Assembly (NCBI GenBank): GCA_046704785.1
Contig: JBJKRF010000091.1
Location: 1 to 64,000, forward strand
Reading direction: 5' to 3'
DNA from: JBJKRF01 sp046704785
Lineage (GTDB): Bacteria; Chloroflexota; Anaerolineae; Anaerolineales; Villigracilaceae
Length of the DNA stretch: 64,000 nucleotides
Shown here: positions 43,559 through 50,910 of the stretch, piece after piece
Layout of the letters: the number at the start of each line of letters is the position of its first letter
Numbering within the stretch: position 1 is the first letter of the stretch
The notes under the pieces: model-generated
The model's input: the letters and a program-made list of their open reading frames with translations, nothing else
What the model was told of the DNA's origin: nothing
Database searches by the model: none
Translations under genes and position numbers: made by a program

Positions 43559-44731
43559 ATGGCAACCGAACTTCCCCTGCGCTACGGCGCCAACCCACAA
43601 CAAGTTCCCGCGCGGGTCTTCATGAAAAAAGGTGAACTTCCCATCCAGGCTCTCAATGGCGCGCCCGGTTATATCAACCTGCTCGACGCACTCAACTCCT
43701 GGCAACTCGTCCGCGAGCTGAAGCAGGCCACCGGCCTGCCGGCAGCCGCCTCGTTCAAGCACGTCAGCCCATCAGGCGCGGCAGTGGCCGTTCCACTCTC
43801 GGACGTGCTCAAAAAAATCTACTTTGTCGAAGACCTGGAACTCTCCCCGCTGGCCGAAGCCTACGCCCGCGCTCGCGGCGTCGACCGTATGTCCTCCTTT
43901 GGCGACTTCATCGCCATCTCAGGCGAGGTCGATGTTCCCACGGCGAGAGTGATCAGTCGTGAAGTCTCCGACGGTATCATCGCGCCCAGCTACGAGCCCG
44001 CCGCGCTTGAAATTTTGAAGAAAAAGAAACAGGGCAAATACGCCGTCATACAGATCGACCCTGATTATGAACCAGAGACGAACGAAGCGCGCGATGTGTT
44101 CGGCATCACCTTCGAGCAACGCTGCAACGACCGCATGGTCACACACGACGACTTCACCAACATTGTGACCAAAAACAAAGACCTGCCCGAAAGCGCCATC
44201 CGCGATATGATGGTCGCCTGGATCGCGCTCAAGTACACCCAATCCAACTCGGTCTGCTACGCCTTCGACGGCCAGACCATCGGCGTGGGCGCCGGTCAGC
44301 AATCGCGTGTCCACTGCGCGCGCTTGGCCGGCCTGAAAGCCGATCTGTGGTACCTGCGCCAAAATCCGGCGGTGCTCAACCTGCCCTTCAAGGACGACAT
44401 CCGGCGCCCCGACCGAGATAACGCCATCGACCAATTCCTGCAACCCGACGTGACCGAGGCCGAAAAAGCCAACTGGAAAAACGTCTTCCGTGAAACACCG
44501 CGCCAGTTGACTCCCGCCGAACGGCGCGCCTGGCTCGACACGCTCAAAGGCGTCACGCTTGGCTCCGACGCCTTTTTCCCGTTCCGCGACAGCATCGACC
44601 GGGCGGTCCTTTCGGGCGTGCGCTATGTGCTGGAACCCGGCGGCTCCACCCGCGACGACGACATCATCGCCGCCTGCGACGAATACGGCATGACCATGGT
44701 CTTTTCGGGCGTGCGCCTGTTCCATCACTAA
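43559..44731 (+). CDS. purH: AICAR transformylase, lacking the IMP cyclohydrolase domain
   Basis: 390 residues. The protein begins with LRYGANPQQVPA, the start of the transformylase half of PurH, so the N-terminal IMP cyclohydrolase domain (about 200 residues) is absent. Transformylase residues: FKHVSPSGAAV (the Lys-His pair) and TQSNSVCYAFDGQTIGVGAGQQSRVHC. It formylates AICAR with 10-formyl-THF. Ring closure to IMP must come from another gene, not seen in this window. AAAGGA lies 13 bases upstream of the ATG. Confidence 0.93.
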   Translation: MATELPLRYGANPQQVPARVFMKKGELPIQALNGAPGYINLLDALNSWQLVRELKQATGLPAAASFKHVSPSGAAVAVPLSDVLKKIYFVEDLELSPLAEAYARARGVDRMSSFGDFIAISGEVDVPTARVISREVSDGIIAPSYEPAALEILKKKKQGKYAVIQIDPDYEPETNEARDVFGITFEQRCNDRMVTHDDFTNIVTKNKDLPESAIRDMMVAWIALKYTQSNSVCYAFDGQTIGVGAGQQSRVHCARLAGLKADLWYLRQNPAVLNLPFKDDIRRPDRDNAIDQFLQPDVTEAEKANWKNVFRETPRQLTPAERRAWLDTLKGVTLGSDAFFPFRDSIDRAVLSGVRYVLEPGGSTRDDDIIAACDEYGMTMVFSGVRLFHH

Positions 44732-44734
44732 ATT

Positions 44735-45337
44735 ATGGAAAATGTCTCGCGTCTTGTCGTTCTCATCTCTGGAAATGGCACCAATCTGCAGGCTATTCTC
44801 GACGCCTGTGCCCGGAACGAACTCCCCGCAACCGTGGTCGCCGTTATCTCGAATAAGCCCAACGCCTACGGCTTGACCCGCGCCAGCCAGGCTGGCATTC
44901 CCACGCGGGTGCTGCCCAAAACGCAGGAACCGGACCGTCGCGTCTACGATGCGCTTCTGGCCGGATACGTGGCTTCCTATCAGCCCGACTATGTCATCCT
45001 GGCCGGCTGGATGCGCATCCTCACCTCGGCTTTCCTCGAACGCTTTCCGAACCGTGTCATCAACCTGCACCCGGCCCTACCCGGAACGTTCCCCGGCGTC
45101 CATGCCATCGAACGCGCTTATGAAGCCTGGCAAAAAGGCGAAATCGACAAAACCGGCGTGATGGTTCATCTCGTGCCCGACGAAGGGGTAGACAACGGCC
45201 CCGTGCTGGCAACTGCCGAAATCGAATTCGTCACAGGCGAATCACTGGAGGCTTTCGAGGCGCGTGTACACAAATCGGAACACAACCTGCTGGTAGAAAC
45301 GATTAAGGAAGTCATCGAACAACACAACGATCAATAG
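44735..45337 (+). CDS. purN: GAR transformylase
   Basis: 200 residues, step 3, using 10-formyl-THF. Motifs: LISGNGTNLQAILDA, VISNKPNAYGL, LAGWMRILTSAFLE, INLHPALPGTFPG (catalytic His) and VHLVPDEGVDNGPVL (catalytic Asp). Its ATG is 4 bases after the purH stop without its own Shine-Dalgarno sequence, indicating coupling. Last purine gene of the run. Confidence 0.95.
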   Translation: MENVSRLVVLISGNGTNLQAILDACARNELPATVVAVISNKPNAYGLTRASQAGIPTRVLPKTQEPDRRVYDALLAGYVASYQPDYVILAGWMRILTSAFLERFPNRVINLHPALPGTFPGVHAIERAYEAWQKGEIDKTGVMVHLVPDEGVDNGPVLATAEIEFVTGESLEAFEARVHKSEHNLLVETIKEVIEQHNDQ

Positions 45338-45359
45338 AGAATCTGGAAAAACAGCACAG

Positions 45360-45397
45360 TTTGGTGGGATTCGTCTGTGAGGGCGAATCCCACCAAA
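45360..45397. repeat. Perfect 14-bp hairpin after the purine operon
   Basis: TTTGGTGGGATTCG (45360-45373) and CGAATCCCACCAAA (45384-45397). No T tract follows, so termination would be atypical. Similar in style to the hairpins at 4497 and within 7536-7640. Confidence 0.75.
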
Positions 45398-45547
45398 ACT
45401 TCAACAACACATCGTTAGAAAGTTTCCCCGTCCAAAACAGCCTGGCAACTTCGGCAAAGCAAATGCGTATTTATTCACAAGGCTTATACAAAGCCTTGTT
45501 TTTGCTGTACACTATTCTTGAGACTCTTCCCCAAAAAGGAGAACGCC

Positions 45548-46063
45548 ATGAAAAATCGCGGTCAACTCGCCCTCGGCTTGATTTTGATTCTGCTTGGCGC
45601 CTGGTTCATTGCTGCACGCCAGATTCCCGCGTTGAATGCCTGGGCCGAACAATACATGCAGGGACCGCTTGCAATCGTCGCGGCGGGTATCTTGATTCTG
45701 CTGGTCGGCCTGGTGCTCGGAACACCGGGAATGGCGATTCCCGCAGCCATCGTAGCCGGTATCGGTGGAATTTTCTATTATCAACAAATCACCAACGATT
45801 ACACTTCCTGGTCTTACATGTGGACGCTCATTATCGGCTTCGTCGGAGTGGGCATCATCCTGGCCGGCCTGTTGGAAGGGGATCTGCGCCGGGCGCGGTC
45901 GGGGATGAGCACAATTGTGACCAGTGCAGTGCTCTTTGTGGTCTTCGCTGCCATTTTTGGAAAACTCGCTATTTTGGGGTCCATCGGTCCGGCCATCTTG
46001 TTAATCCTGGTCGGACTGTGGGTATTAATCCGCGGGCTGGTGCGCCAGCCGCGAGGAGGCTGA
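45548..46063 (+). CDS. Multi-pass membrane protein, LiaI/DUF5668-like
   Basis: 171 residues with about six hydrophobic helices and a basic C-terminus (RGLVRQPRGG). LGLILILLGAWF resembles the LiaI/LiaF membrane region. AAAGGAG precedes the ATG at 45548; an in-frame start 30 bases earlier lacks this. First of three adjacent membrane genes; one base separates it from the next. Confidence 0.72.
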   Translation: MKNRGQLALGLILILLGAWFIAARQIPALNAWAEQYMQGPLAIVAAGILILLVGLVLGTPGMAIPAAIVAGIGGIFYYQQITNDYTSWSYMWTLIIGFVGVGIILAGLLEGDLRRARSGMSTIVTSAVLFVVFAAIFGKLAILGSIGPAILLILVGLWVLIRGLVRQPRGG

Positions 46064-46064
46064 C

Positions 46065-46850
46065 ATGGCACGGCATTGGAACATCTTTTGGGGTGCAATC
46101 CTGATTCTGTTGGGGGCATTGTTCTTCCTGCAAGCCGAGGGAATATTGCATGACATTCTGGGCTTTTTCTGGCCATTGTTTTTGTTCGCCCTGGGCGCCT
46201 GGATTTTGCTTCAGGTTTACCTACCCCGCAGCGAAGACAGTGAAACTTTTTCCATCGCTCTGGAGGGTGCGCGCGAGGCCAGCATCCATCTCGATCATGG
46301 GGTCGGCGCGCTACATATCAGCGATGGCGCTCCTGAAGGGATGCTAATAACAGGCTCCAAAGCAATTGGCATGGACATTAAAAGCCATCGCGAAGGCGAC
46401 AGGCTTAACGTAAAAATTGACGCCGGCCCCACGTTCGTCCCTTTCATCGGGCCGGAAAGCGGCGCCTGGAATTTTCATCTCGCACCCAACGTTCCTCTGC
46501 GCCTGGACCTGGATGCCGGAGCAAGCAGCATGGAGCTTGATTTAAGCAATCTAAAAGCTGCCTATACGAGAGTCGATTGTGGAGCCAGCCGCTTGACCAT
46601 CAAGGCGCCAGAACAAGCAGGCGCCTCGCAGTTCGATATCGAGGCCGGCGCCACCTCCCTCGACTTCACAGTTCCGCAGAGCGTAGCTGCGCGCATTCGC
46701 ATTAAAGCCGTGCCTGCTTCTCTCAATATCGATCAGATGCGTTTTCCAATGCGCGCCAGCGGAGAATACCAGTCGCCAGAGTACGAAACAGCCCTCAACA
46801 AAGTAGAACTCAACTTCGACGGCGGCGCCAGTTCGGTCAACGTTCATTGA
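46065..46850 (+). CDS. LiaF-like membrane protein with beta-helical toast-rack domain
   Basis: 261 residues. Two N-terminal helices (IFWGAILILLGALFFLQ, GFFWPLFLFALGAWILL) are followed by a repetitive beta-rich domain (about 58-261) with recurring LDxGAS/GASxL turns, similar to LiaF C-terminal/DUF4097 toast-racks. Known LiaF-type proteins damp envelope-stress kinases. No kinase of that type lies beside it. GAGGAGG lies inside the end of the preceding gene. Confidence 0.75.
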   Translation: MARHWNIFWGAILILLGALFFLQAEGILHDILGFFWPLFLFALGAWILLQVYLPRSEDSETFSIALEGAREASIHLDHGVGALHISDGAPEGMLITGSKAIGMDIKSHREGDRLNVKIDAGPTFVPFIGPESGAWNFHLAPNVPLRLDLDAGASSMELDLSNLKAAYTRVDCGASRLTIKAPEQAGASQFDIEAGATSLDFTVPQSVAARIRIKAVPASLNIDQMRFPMRASGEYQSPEYETALNKVELNFDGGASSVNVH

Positions 46851-46865
46851 ACACGAGGAAATCTA

Positions 46866-47504
46866 ATGCTACGAAAAATCGACTACCGCATTGTTTTAGG
46901 CGCTGGCCTGATGTTGTTCGGCGCTCTGTTGTTTCTCGAACAAATTGGGCTACTACATGGCGTGTCCAATATTTTCTGGGGCGCAGTTCTGCTGCTGGCA
47001 GGCTTACTTTTCCTCTACATCTTTGCCAACAATACCGCCAACTGGTGGGCGCTCATCCCTGCTTTTGGATTGCTCGGGCTGGGCCTCGATACTCTTCTTC
47101 CGGCATTCCTGGGCAACTTCAACGGCGGATTTTTCCTGGGTGGATTAGGGCTGAGTTTCTTCGCCATCTATTGGACCAATCGCTCCCATTGGTGGGGGAT
47201 CATCCCTGGGGGCGTCTTGTTGACCCTGGGCTTGCTCGCCGGATTCGAAGCCTTTGGCTCGGCGGAGGCCTCCGGCGGCCTGTTTTTCCTGGGGCTGGGC
47301 CTGACGTTCCTGCTTGTGGCGATTCTGCCCAACCCCTATACGCGCATGAACTGGGCCTACATTCCGGCGGCTGTGTTGCTGGTGATGGGTGGGTTACTCC
47401 TCGGCCAGGTTACAGAAGGGCTCATCGCCTATATCTGGCCGGTCGGTTTGATCCTTGCCGGGCTACTAGTACTACTTGGCTTATATCGGCAGAACCAAGA
47501 ATAA
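46866..47504 (+). CDS. Multi-pass membrane protein, DUF5668-like
   Basis: 212 residues with about seven hydrophobic helices. Repeated units IFWGAVLLLAGLLFLY, IIPGGVLLTLGLLAG and YIWPVGLILAGLLVLLGLY share a W-G/P-x-x-L-L-x-x-G pattern with the two upstream proteins. The helix-GLL-G repeat suggests internal duplication. AGGAAA precedes the ATG. Last of the trio. Confidence 0.72.
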   Translation: MLRKIDYRIVLGAGLMLFGALLFLEQIGLLHGVSNIFWGAVLLLAGLLFLYIFANNTANWWALIPAFGLLGLGLDTLLPAFLGNFNGGFFLGGLGLSFFAIYWTNRSHWWGIIPGGVLLTLGLLAGFEAFGSAEASGGLFFLGLGLTFLLVAILPNPYTRMNWAYIPAAVLLVMGGLLLGQVTEGLIAYIWPVGLILAGLLVLLGLYRQNQE

Positions 47505-47546
47505 ATCACTACAAAATTATCGCGGTGACAAACGGCTCTTCACAAA

Positions 47547-47674
47547 AGGAGCCCCTTCGACAAAGGGCTCCTGGCTTAGTACGTATGCCGCAACTTTATG
47601 AAAGTAGAGAGTGCAAGGCCTGTTTTTCGGGAAAGAAATCCAGAACGCAACCCTGCAACTTAAGGAAGTTGCAG
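47547..47674. other. Two hairpins between convergent genes
   Basis: AGGAGCCC/GGGCTCCT (47547-47554, 47565-47572) and CTGCAACTT/AAGTTGCAG (47653-47661, 47666-47674). Neither has a good T tail. They may act as weak or Rho-assisted ends for the converging transcripts. Confidence 0.5.
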
Positions 47675-47698
47675 TACGAGATAAAAACCGACGAATAC

Positions 47699-48463
47699 TC
47701 AACCCGCCTCGACAACCTCCACATCGGGGAAAAACTGACGAACCGTTCCGGCCACCCAACCGTGCAACGTCGATGGTAAAAGCGGACAGCCCAGGCAGGC
47801 GCCCCCCAACCGCACCGCAAGTTTTTCCCCGTCAAACGAGACGAAATCCACCGACCCGCCATGATATTGCTCGATATAGGCGTTCAACTGCTCCAGCAAC
47901 GCGCGAAGCTGTTGTTCTTTTGTAGTCACAACCATACTGACCTCACTGACTACTCGCCTGTCTTTTTCGAGCGGCGGCACGCGATGGGTAACACCCTGAT
48001 TGATCATCGAACGTACCTGCATCTGTGCATTCGCCCAACGCGAGGAGACCGCCTCTGCCAGGTGATTCAAGACCACCTGCCCTGTTTGCGGGTGGACTAT
48101 TTGCAAATCTCGCAAGTCTTTTCCGGCAATCAACAGCGTCTCGCAATCCGAGATACAAACAGCCGATGAGCTATAGACATCGTTTCCAAGCACTGCGGAC
48201 CATCCGAAAACGCTGCCCGCCGAAAGCCGATTGAGATTGATCTGGTCCCCATCGTACGGCTTATAGCGCAGCATCACCTCTCCCTGGACGAGCAAATAGA
48301 GACAGGCTGCGCGTTCCCCCTGCTCGATAACAATCGCCCCGGCAGGATATGTACGCACATGGAAGAGCGGCGACACGATCTTTAAATCGGCCGTTCCCAA
48401 ATCCTTGAAAACAGGGAAGTGCATTAGATGCTCAAGCATTTCATAAATGATAAGTCGGGGCAT
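47699..48463 (-). CDS. Cyclic-nucleotide-binding domain fused to NifU-like Fe-S domain
   Basis: About 254 residues from the ATG at 48463; the frame also extends to 48583, and the start is uncertain. Residues about 15-125 form a Crp-type nucleotide-binding barrel (PAGAIVIEQGERAACLYLLVQGEV, GSVFGWSAVL). No HTH follows. Instead a linker leads to a C-terminal NifU domain (about 180-254) with the paired cysteines in RLGGACLGCPLLPSTL and the ending FFPDVEVVEAG. NifU domains carry or transfer [4Fe-4S] clusters. The protein therefore couples a small-ligand sensor to an Fe-S site. It is divergently transcribed from an ECF sigma-anti-sigma locus. It may be a redox- or nucleotide-gated Fe-S carrier; the function is unknown. 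Confidence 0.82.
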   Translation of the reverse strand: MPRLIIYEMLEHLMHFPVFKDLGTADLKIVSPLFHVRTYPAGAIVIEQGERAACLYLLVQGEVMLRYKPYDGDQINLNRLSAGSVFGWSAVLGNDVYSSSAVCISDCETLLIAGKDLRDLQIVHPQTGQVVLNHLAEAVSSRWANAQMQVRSMINQGVTHRVPPLEKDRRVVSEVSMVVTTKEQQLRALLEQLNAYIEQYHGGSVDFVSFDGEKLAVRLGGACLGCPLLPSTLHGWVAGTVRQFFPDVEVVEAG

Positions 48464-48690
48464 ACCCCATACACAGTGGCAAACTTCCCCCAAACGTCCG
48501 ACATTCGTCCCTGCTCGCATGACATTCTGATTCGGAAAAAGGAATCGACGTGTTGAAAGGGAAATCATGCCAGGCCAAAACATGTGTTCTGAAGACCATC
48601 AACGAAGTGACATTCATCCCAATCTGTTCACAGGCATATCAGGTATACTTCGATGAGAGACCTGTAACTTTTTTATTTCGGATACATCTA

Positions 48691-49293
48691 ATGGATAAAC
48701 AGTTTTCCGAAATTTCAATGGAGGCGCTGCGCGCAGGGGATCGCGCCGAGTTTGCTCGCGTGGTCGAGTTGTACAGCGTGCCGATCTATCGCCTGGGGTT
48801 GAAAATGACCGGGAATGCCCAGGACGCCGAGGATGTGTTGCAGACGACCTTCTTAAAGGCTGTCCAACACCTGGCCGATTTCGAGGGACGCTCCAGCCTG
48901 TCGACGTGGTTATATCGCATTGCGGCGAACGAGTCGCTGATGATGCTGCGACGCCGGCGTCCCGAGCTTTCCATCGATGAAGAGCCTGAAGAGTCGGAGG
49001 GGCCAATCGTTACTCCGTTGCAGTTTGCCGACTGGGGAACGCTGCCGGAGCATGAGTTGCTTTCAGCCGAATCTCGCCGCTACCTCGATGAAGCCGTGCA
49101 GAAATTACCTGAAAAATTGCGCTTGGTGTTCCTGCTACGGGATGTAGAGGGCCTGTCGATCAAGGAAACCAGCGAGGCGTTAGGGTTGAGCGAAACCAAC
49201 GTCAAGACCCGTCTTTCGCGTGCGCGCCTGCATCTGCGTGAACAGCTTTCTGCATACTTTGCAGAACGCTTTACACAGGAGAGCCAAAAATGA
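48691..49293 (+). CDS. ECF-family RNA polymerase sigma factor
   Basis: 200 residues. Sigma-70 region 2 (VELYSVPIYRLGLKMTGN, AEDVLQTTFLKAV, STWLYRIAANESLMMLRRRR) and region 4 (LPEKLRLVFLLRDVEGLSIKE, LGLSETNVKTRLSRAR). The ATG at 48691 is chosen from the region-2 start; the frame runs upstream to 48550 without support. Its stop overlaps the next gene (4 bases), which encodes a zinc anti-sigma factor, so the pair is coupled. Likely activates its own operon and redox genes. Confidence 0.93.
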   Translation: MDKQFSEISMEALRAGDRAEFARVVELYSVPIYRLGLKMTGNAQDAEDVLQTTFLKAVQHLADFEGRSSLSTWLYRIAANESLMMLRRRRPELSIDEEPEESEGPIVTPLQFADWGTLPEHELLSAESRRYLDEAVQKLPEKLRLVFLLRDVEGLSIKETSEALGLSETNVKTRLSRARLHLREQLSAYFAERFTQESQK

Positions 49294-49550
49294 AGGAATC
49301 TGCTCATACGATGACTTGTAAAGACCTGCTTGGCTCACTTTCAGAATACGTGGATGGCGAGCTTGGCGAGGATATGTGTCAGGCAATCGAACGTCACATC
49401 GCAGCGTGCGACCACTGCCGTGTGGTGGTGGATACCGTTACCAGGACGATTTACCTTTACCAGACGGATGCCCAGGAAACTGAACTACCAGAAGGGGTAC
49501 GGGAACGACTGTTCAAAACGTTGAAACTGGATGATTTGCTTAAACCGTGA
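49290..49550 (+). CDS. Cytosolic zinc-binding anti-sigma factor (ZAS/RsrA-like)
   Basis: 86 residues. It carries the anti-sigma zinc motif H-x3-C-x2-C as HIAACDHC, preceded by TCKDLLGSLSEYVDGEL, as in RsrA and ChrR-type ZAS proteins. No membrane segment is present, so it senses in the cytoplasm, probably through Cys/Zn redox. It overlaps the sigma gene (ATGA). Confidence 0.9.
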   Translation: MKESAHTMTCKDLLGSLSEYVDGELGEDMCQAIERHIAACDHCRVVVDTVTRTIYLYQTDAQETELPEGVRERLFKTLKLDDLLKP

Positions 49551-49610
49551 ACGTCCAAAGAATGGGGGCCGGCAGAAAATCATCGAAATCATAGAAGGAG
49601 GCTGTAAAAG

Positions 49611-50189
49611 ATGAAAGAAAAAATCTCCGTCAGCCATAAGAACCAAAATAAAAGCGCCTTTATGTTGGTGATCGGTGGCGGGTTGATCTTGATTGCCCTC
49701 GCCGCGCTGCTGGCATTCCCCTCGGCGCAAAATTTCGTTCAGACGGAGGAAACTTCCGCCATGCCGGTCTCGGTCAATTTTCCTGCGCCGGAGGTGCAAT
49801 TGACGAATCTTGACGGTCAATCCGTCGCGCTCTCAGACTATAAGGGAAAAGTGATTCTGTATAATGCCTGGGCCACGTGGTGCCCGCCCTGCCAGCAGGA
49901 AATGCCCACACTCGAATCCTACTATCAGAGCCATATAGCCGACGGGCTCGTGGTGGTGGCGATCGAAGATGGTGAACCGGAACAAGACGTGCGCACCTTC
50001 GTACAACAGCACAATCTTTCGTTTCCCGTCTGGCCCGACGTAAAATATGTTGCCACGACGGCCTTCAGGATCGAAAATTTGCCGACTTCGTTCGTCATCG
50101 ACCGCAAGGGCACCGTGCGCCTAACCTGGACGGGCGCGATCAGTAAAACCATGCTCGAACGCTACGTGACGCCTTTGCTGAAAGAATAA
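49611..50189 (+). CDS. Membrane-anchored TlpA-like thioredoxin
   Basis: 192 residues. An N-terminal anchor helix (MLVIGGGLILIALAALLAF) and a thioredoxin fold outside with active site WATWCPPCQQEMP, VVVAIEDGE and the cis-Pro loop NLPTSFVIDRKG. It reduces disulfides or aids cytochrome assembly in the cell envelope. GAAGGAGG precedes the ATG. Likely in the sigma/anti-sigma operon. Confidence 0.93.
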   Translation: MKEKISVSHKNQNKSAFMLVIGGGLILIALAALLAFPSAQNFVQTEETSAMPVSVNFPAPEVQLTNLDGQSVALSDYKGKVILYNAWATWCPPCQQEMPTLESYYQSHIADGLVVVAIEDGEPEQDVRTFVQQHNLSFPVWPDVKYVATTAFRIENLPTSFVIDRKGTVRLTWTGAISKTMLERYVTPLLKE

Positions 50190-50296
50190 CCGGCGTTCCT
50201 TAAAATGAGCGCAGCGGGCCGCGCCCAAAGGTGCAAATGCCAGTGGACGCGTTGTCTCTACACTCATCGTCCTTCCTTTTCCAGCAAATTTGGTTT

Positions 50297-50354
50297 ATTG
50301 GGAATCTGCGGGATGAAGCGGGTTCTCCCTTACCACGGGAAATTTCAAAGAACT
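50297..50354. repeat. Dispersed intergenic repeat, copy B
   Basis: The two half-sites of the repeat at 7536-7640 occur here without the central insert: ATTGGGAATCTGCGGGAT then GAAGCGG, and TCTCCCTTACCACGGGAAA then TTTCAAAGAAC. It lies just upstream of the OsmC gene. Confidence 0.8.
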
Positions 50355-50393
50355 GCAAATTTTCAAGAACCGACTTTCTTATGGAGGCTTGAA

Positions 50394-50861
50394 ATGGACG
50401 CGAAAGTGACTTGGGGACGCGGCATGAGTTTCACCGGTATGGCCGATAGTGGTTTTCAAGTACCACTTGGAGCAGACCCGGACGTAGGCGGCGCAGACGA
50501 CGGGTTTCGCCCCCTGGAGTTGATGGCCGTAAGCCTGGCCGGCTGCACGGCGATGGATGTGATCTCCATCTTACGGAAAAAGCAGCAGGATGTAACCGCT
50601 TTCGAAGTCGGCGTACATGCCGATCAGTCCCAGACCCACCCGCACGTGTTCACCACCGTCAAAATCAAGTATCGCATCACAGGCCATAATGTAGACGAAA
50701 CGGCGGTTGCACGGGCCATCGAACTTTCTGCCATCAAATATTGCCCGGCACAAGCAATGCTTGCCAAAGTAGTGCCCATTGATTTAGCCTACGAAATCTA
50801 CGAAGACAGCACCGGCAAGGCAGACCTGATCAAAAAGGGAAGTTGGGAGCCTGCCGCATAA
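50394..50861 (+). CDS. OsmC/Ohr-family peroxiredoxin-like protein
   Basis: 155 residues. OsmC fold with the conserved first Cys in LAGCTAMDVISILRKK and second Cys in KYCPAQAML, the pair that reduces organic hydroperoxides. ATGGAGG precedes the ATG at 50394; the frame is open upstream only across the intergenic repeat. A terminator follows. Fits the redox theme of the neighbouring genes. Confidence 0.93.
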   Translation: MDAKVTWGRGMSFTGMADSGFQVPLGADPDVGGADDGFRPLELMAVSLAGCTAMDVISILRKKQQDVTAFEVGVHADQSQTHPHVFTTVKIKYRITGHNVDETAVARAIELSAIKYCPAQAMLAKVVPIDLAYEIYEDSTGKADLIKKGSWEPAA

Positions 50862-50880
50862 AACATCGGCTCTGCAAGCA

Positions 50881-50910
50881 AAACGGCGCATTTGCAAACG
50901 CGCCGTTTTT
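50881..50910. terminator. Bidirectional terminator between OsmC and the LysM-M23 genes
   Basis: AAACGGCGC (50881-50889) pairs with GCGCCGTTT (50900-50908), followed by TTTT. It overlaps the last bases of the minus-strand gene by about 2 bases. Confidence 0.85.

Noticed and set aside
43919..45070. Minus-strand open frame of 383 codons
   Set aside because: Antisense to purH and purN with no recognisable domains; the sense genes have clear motifs.
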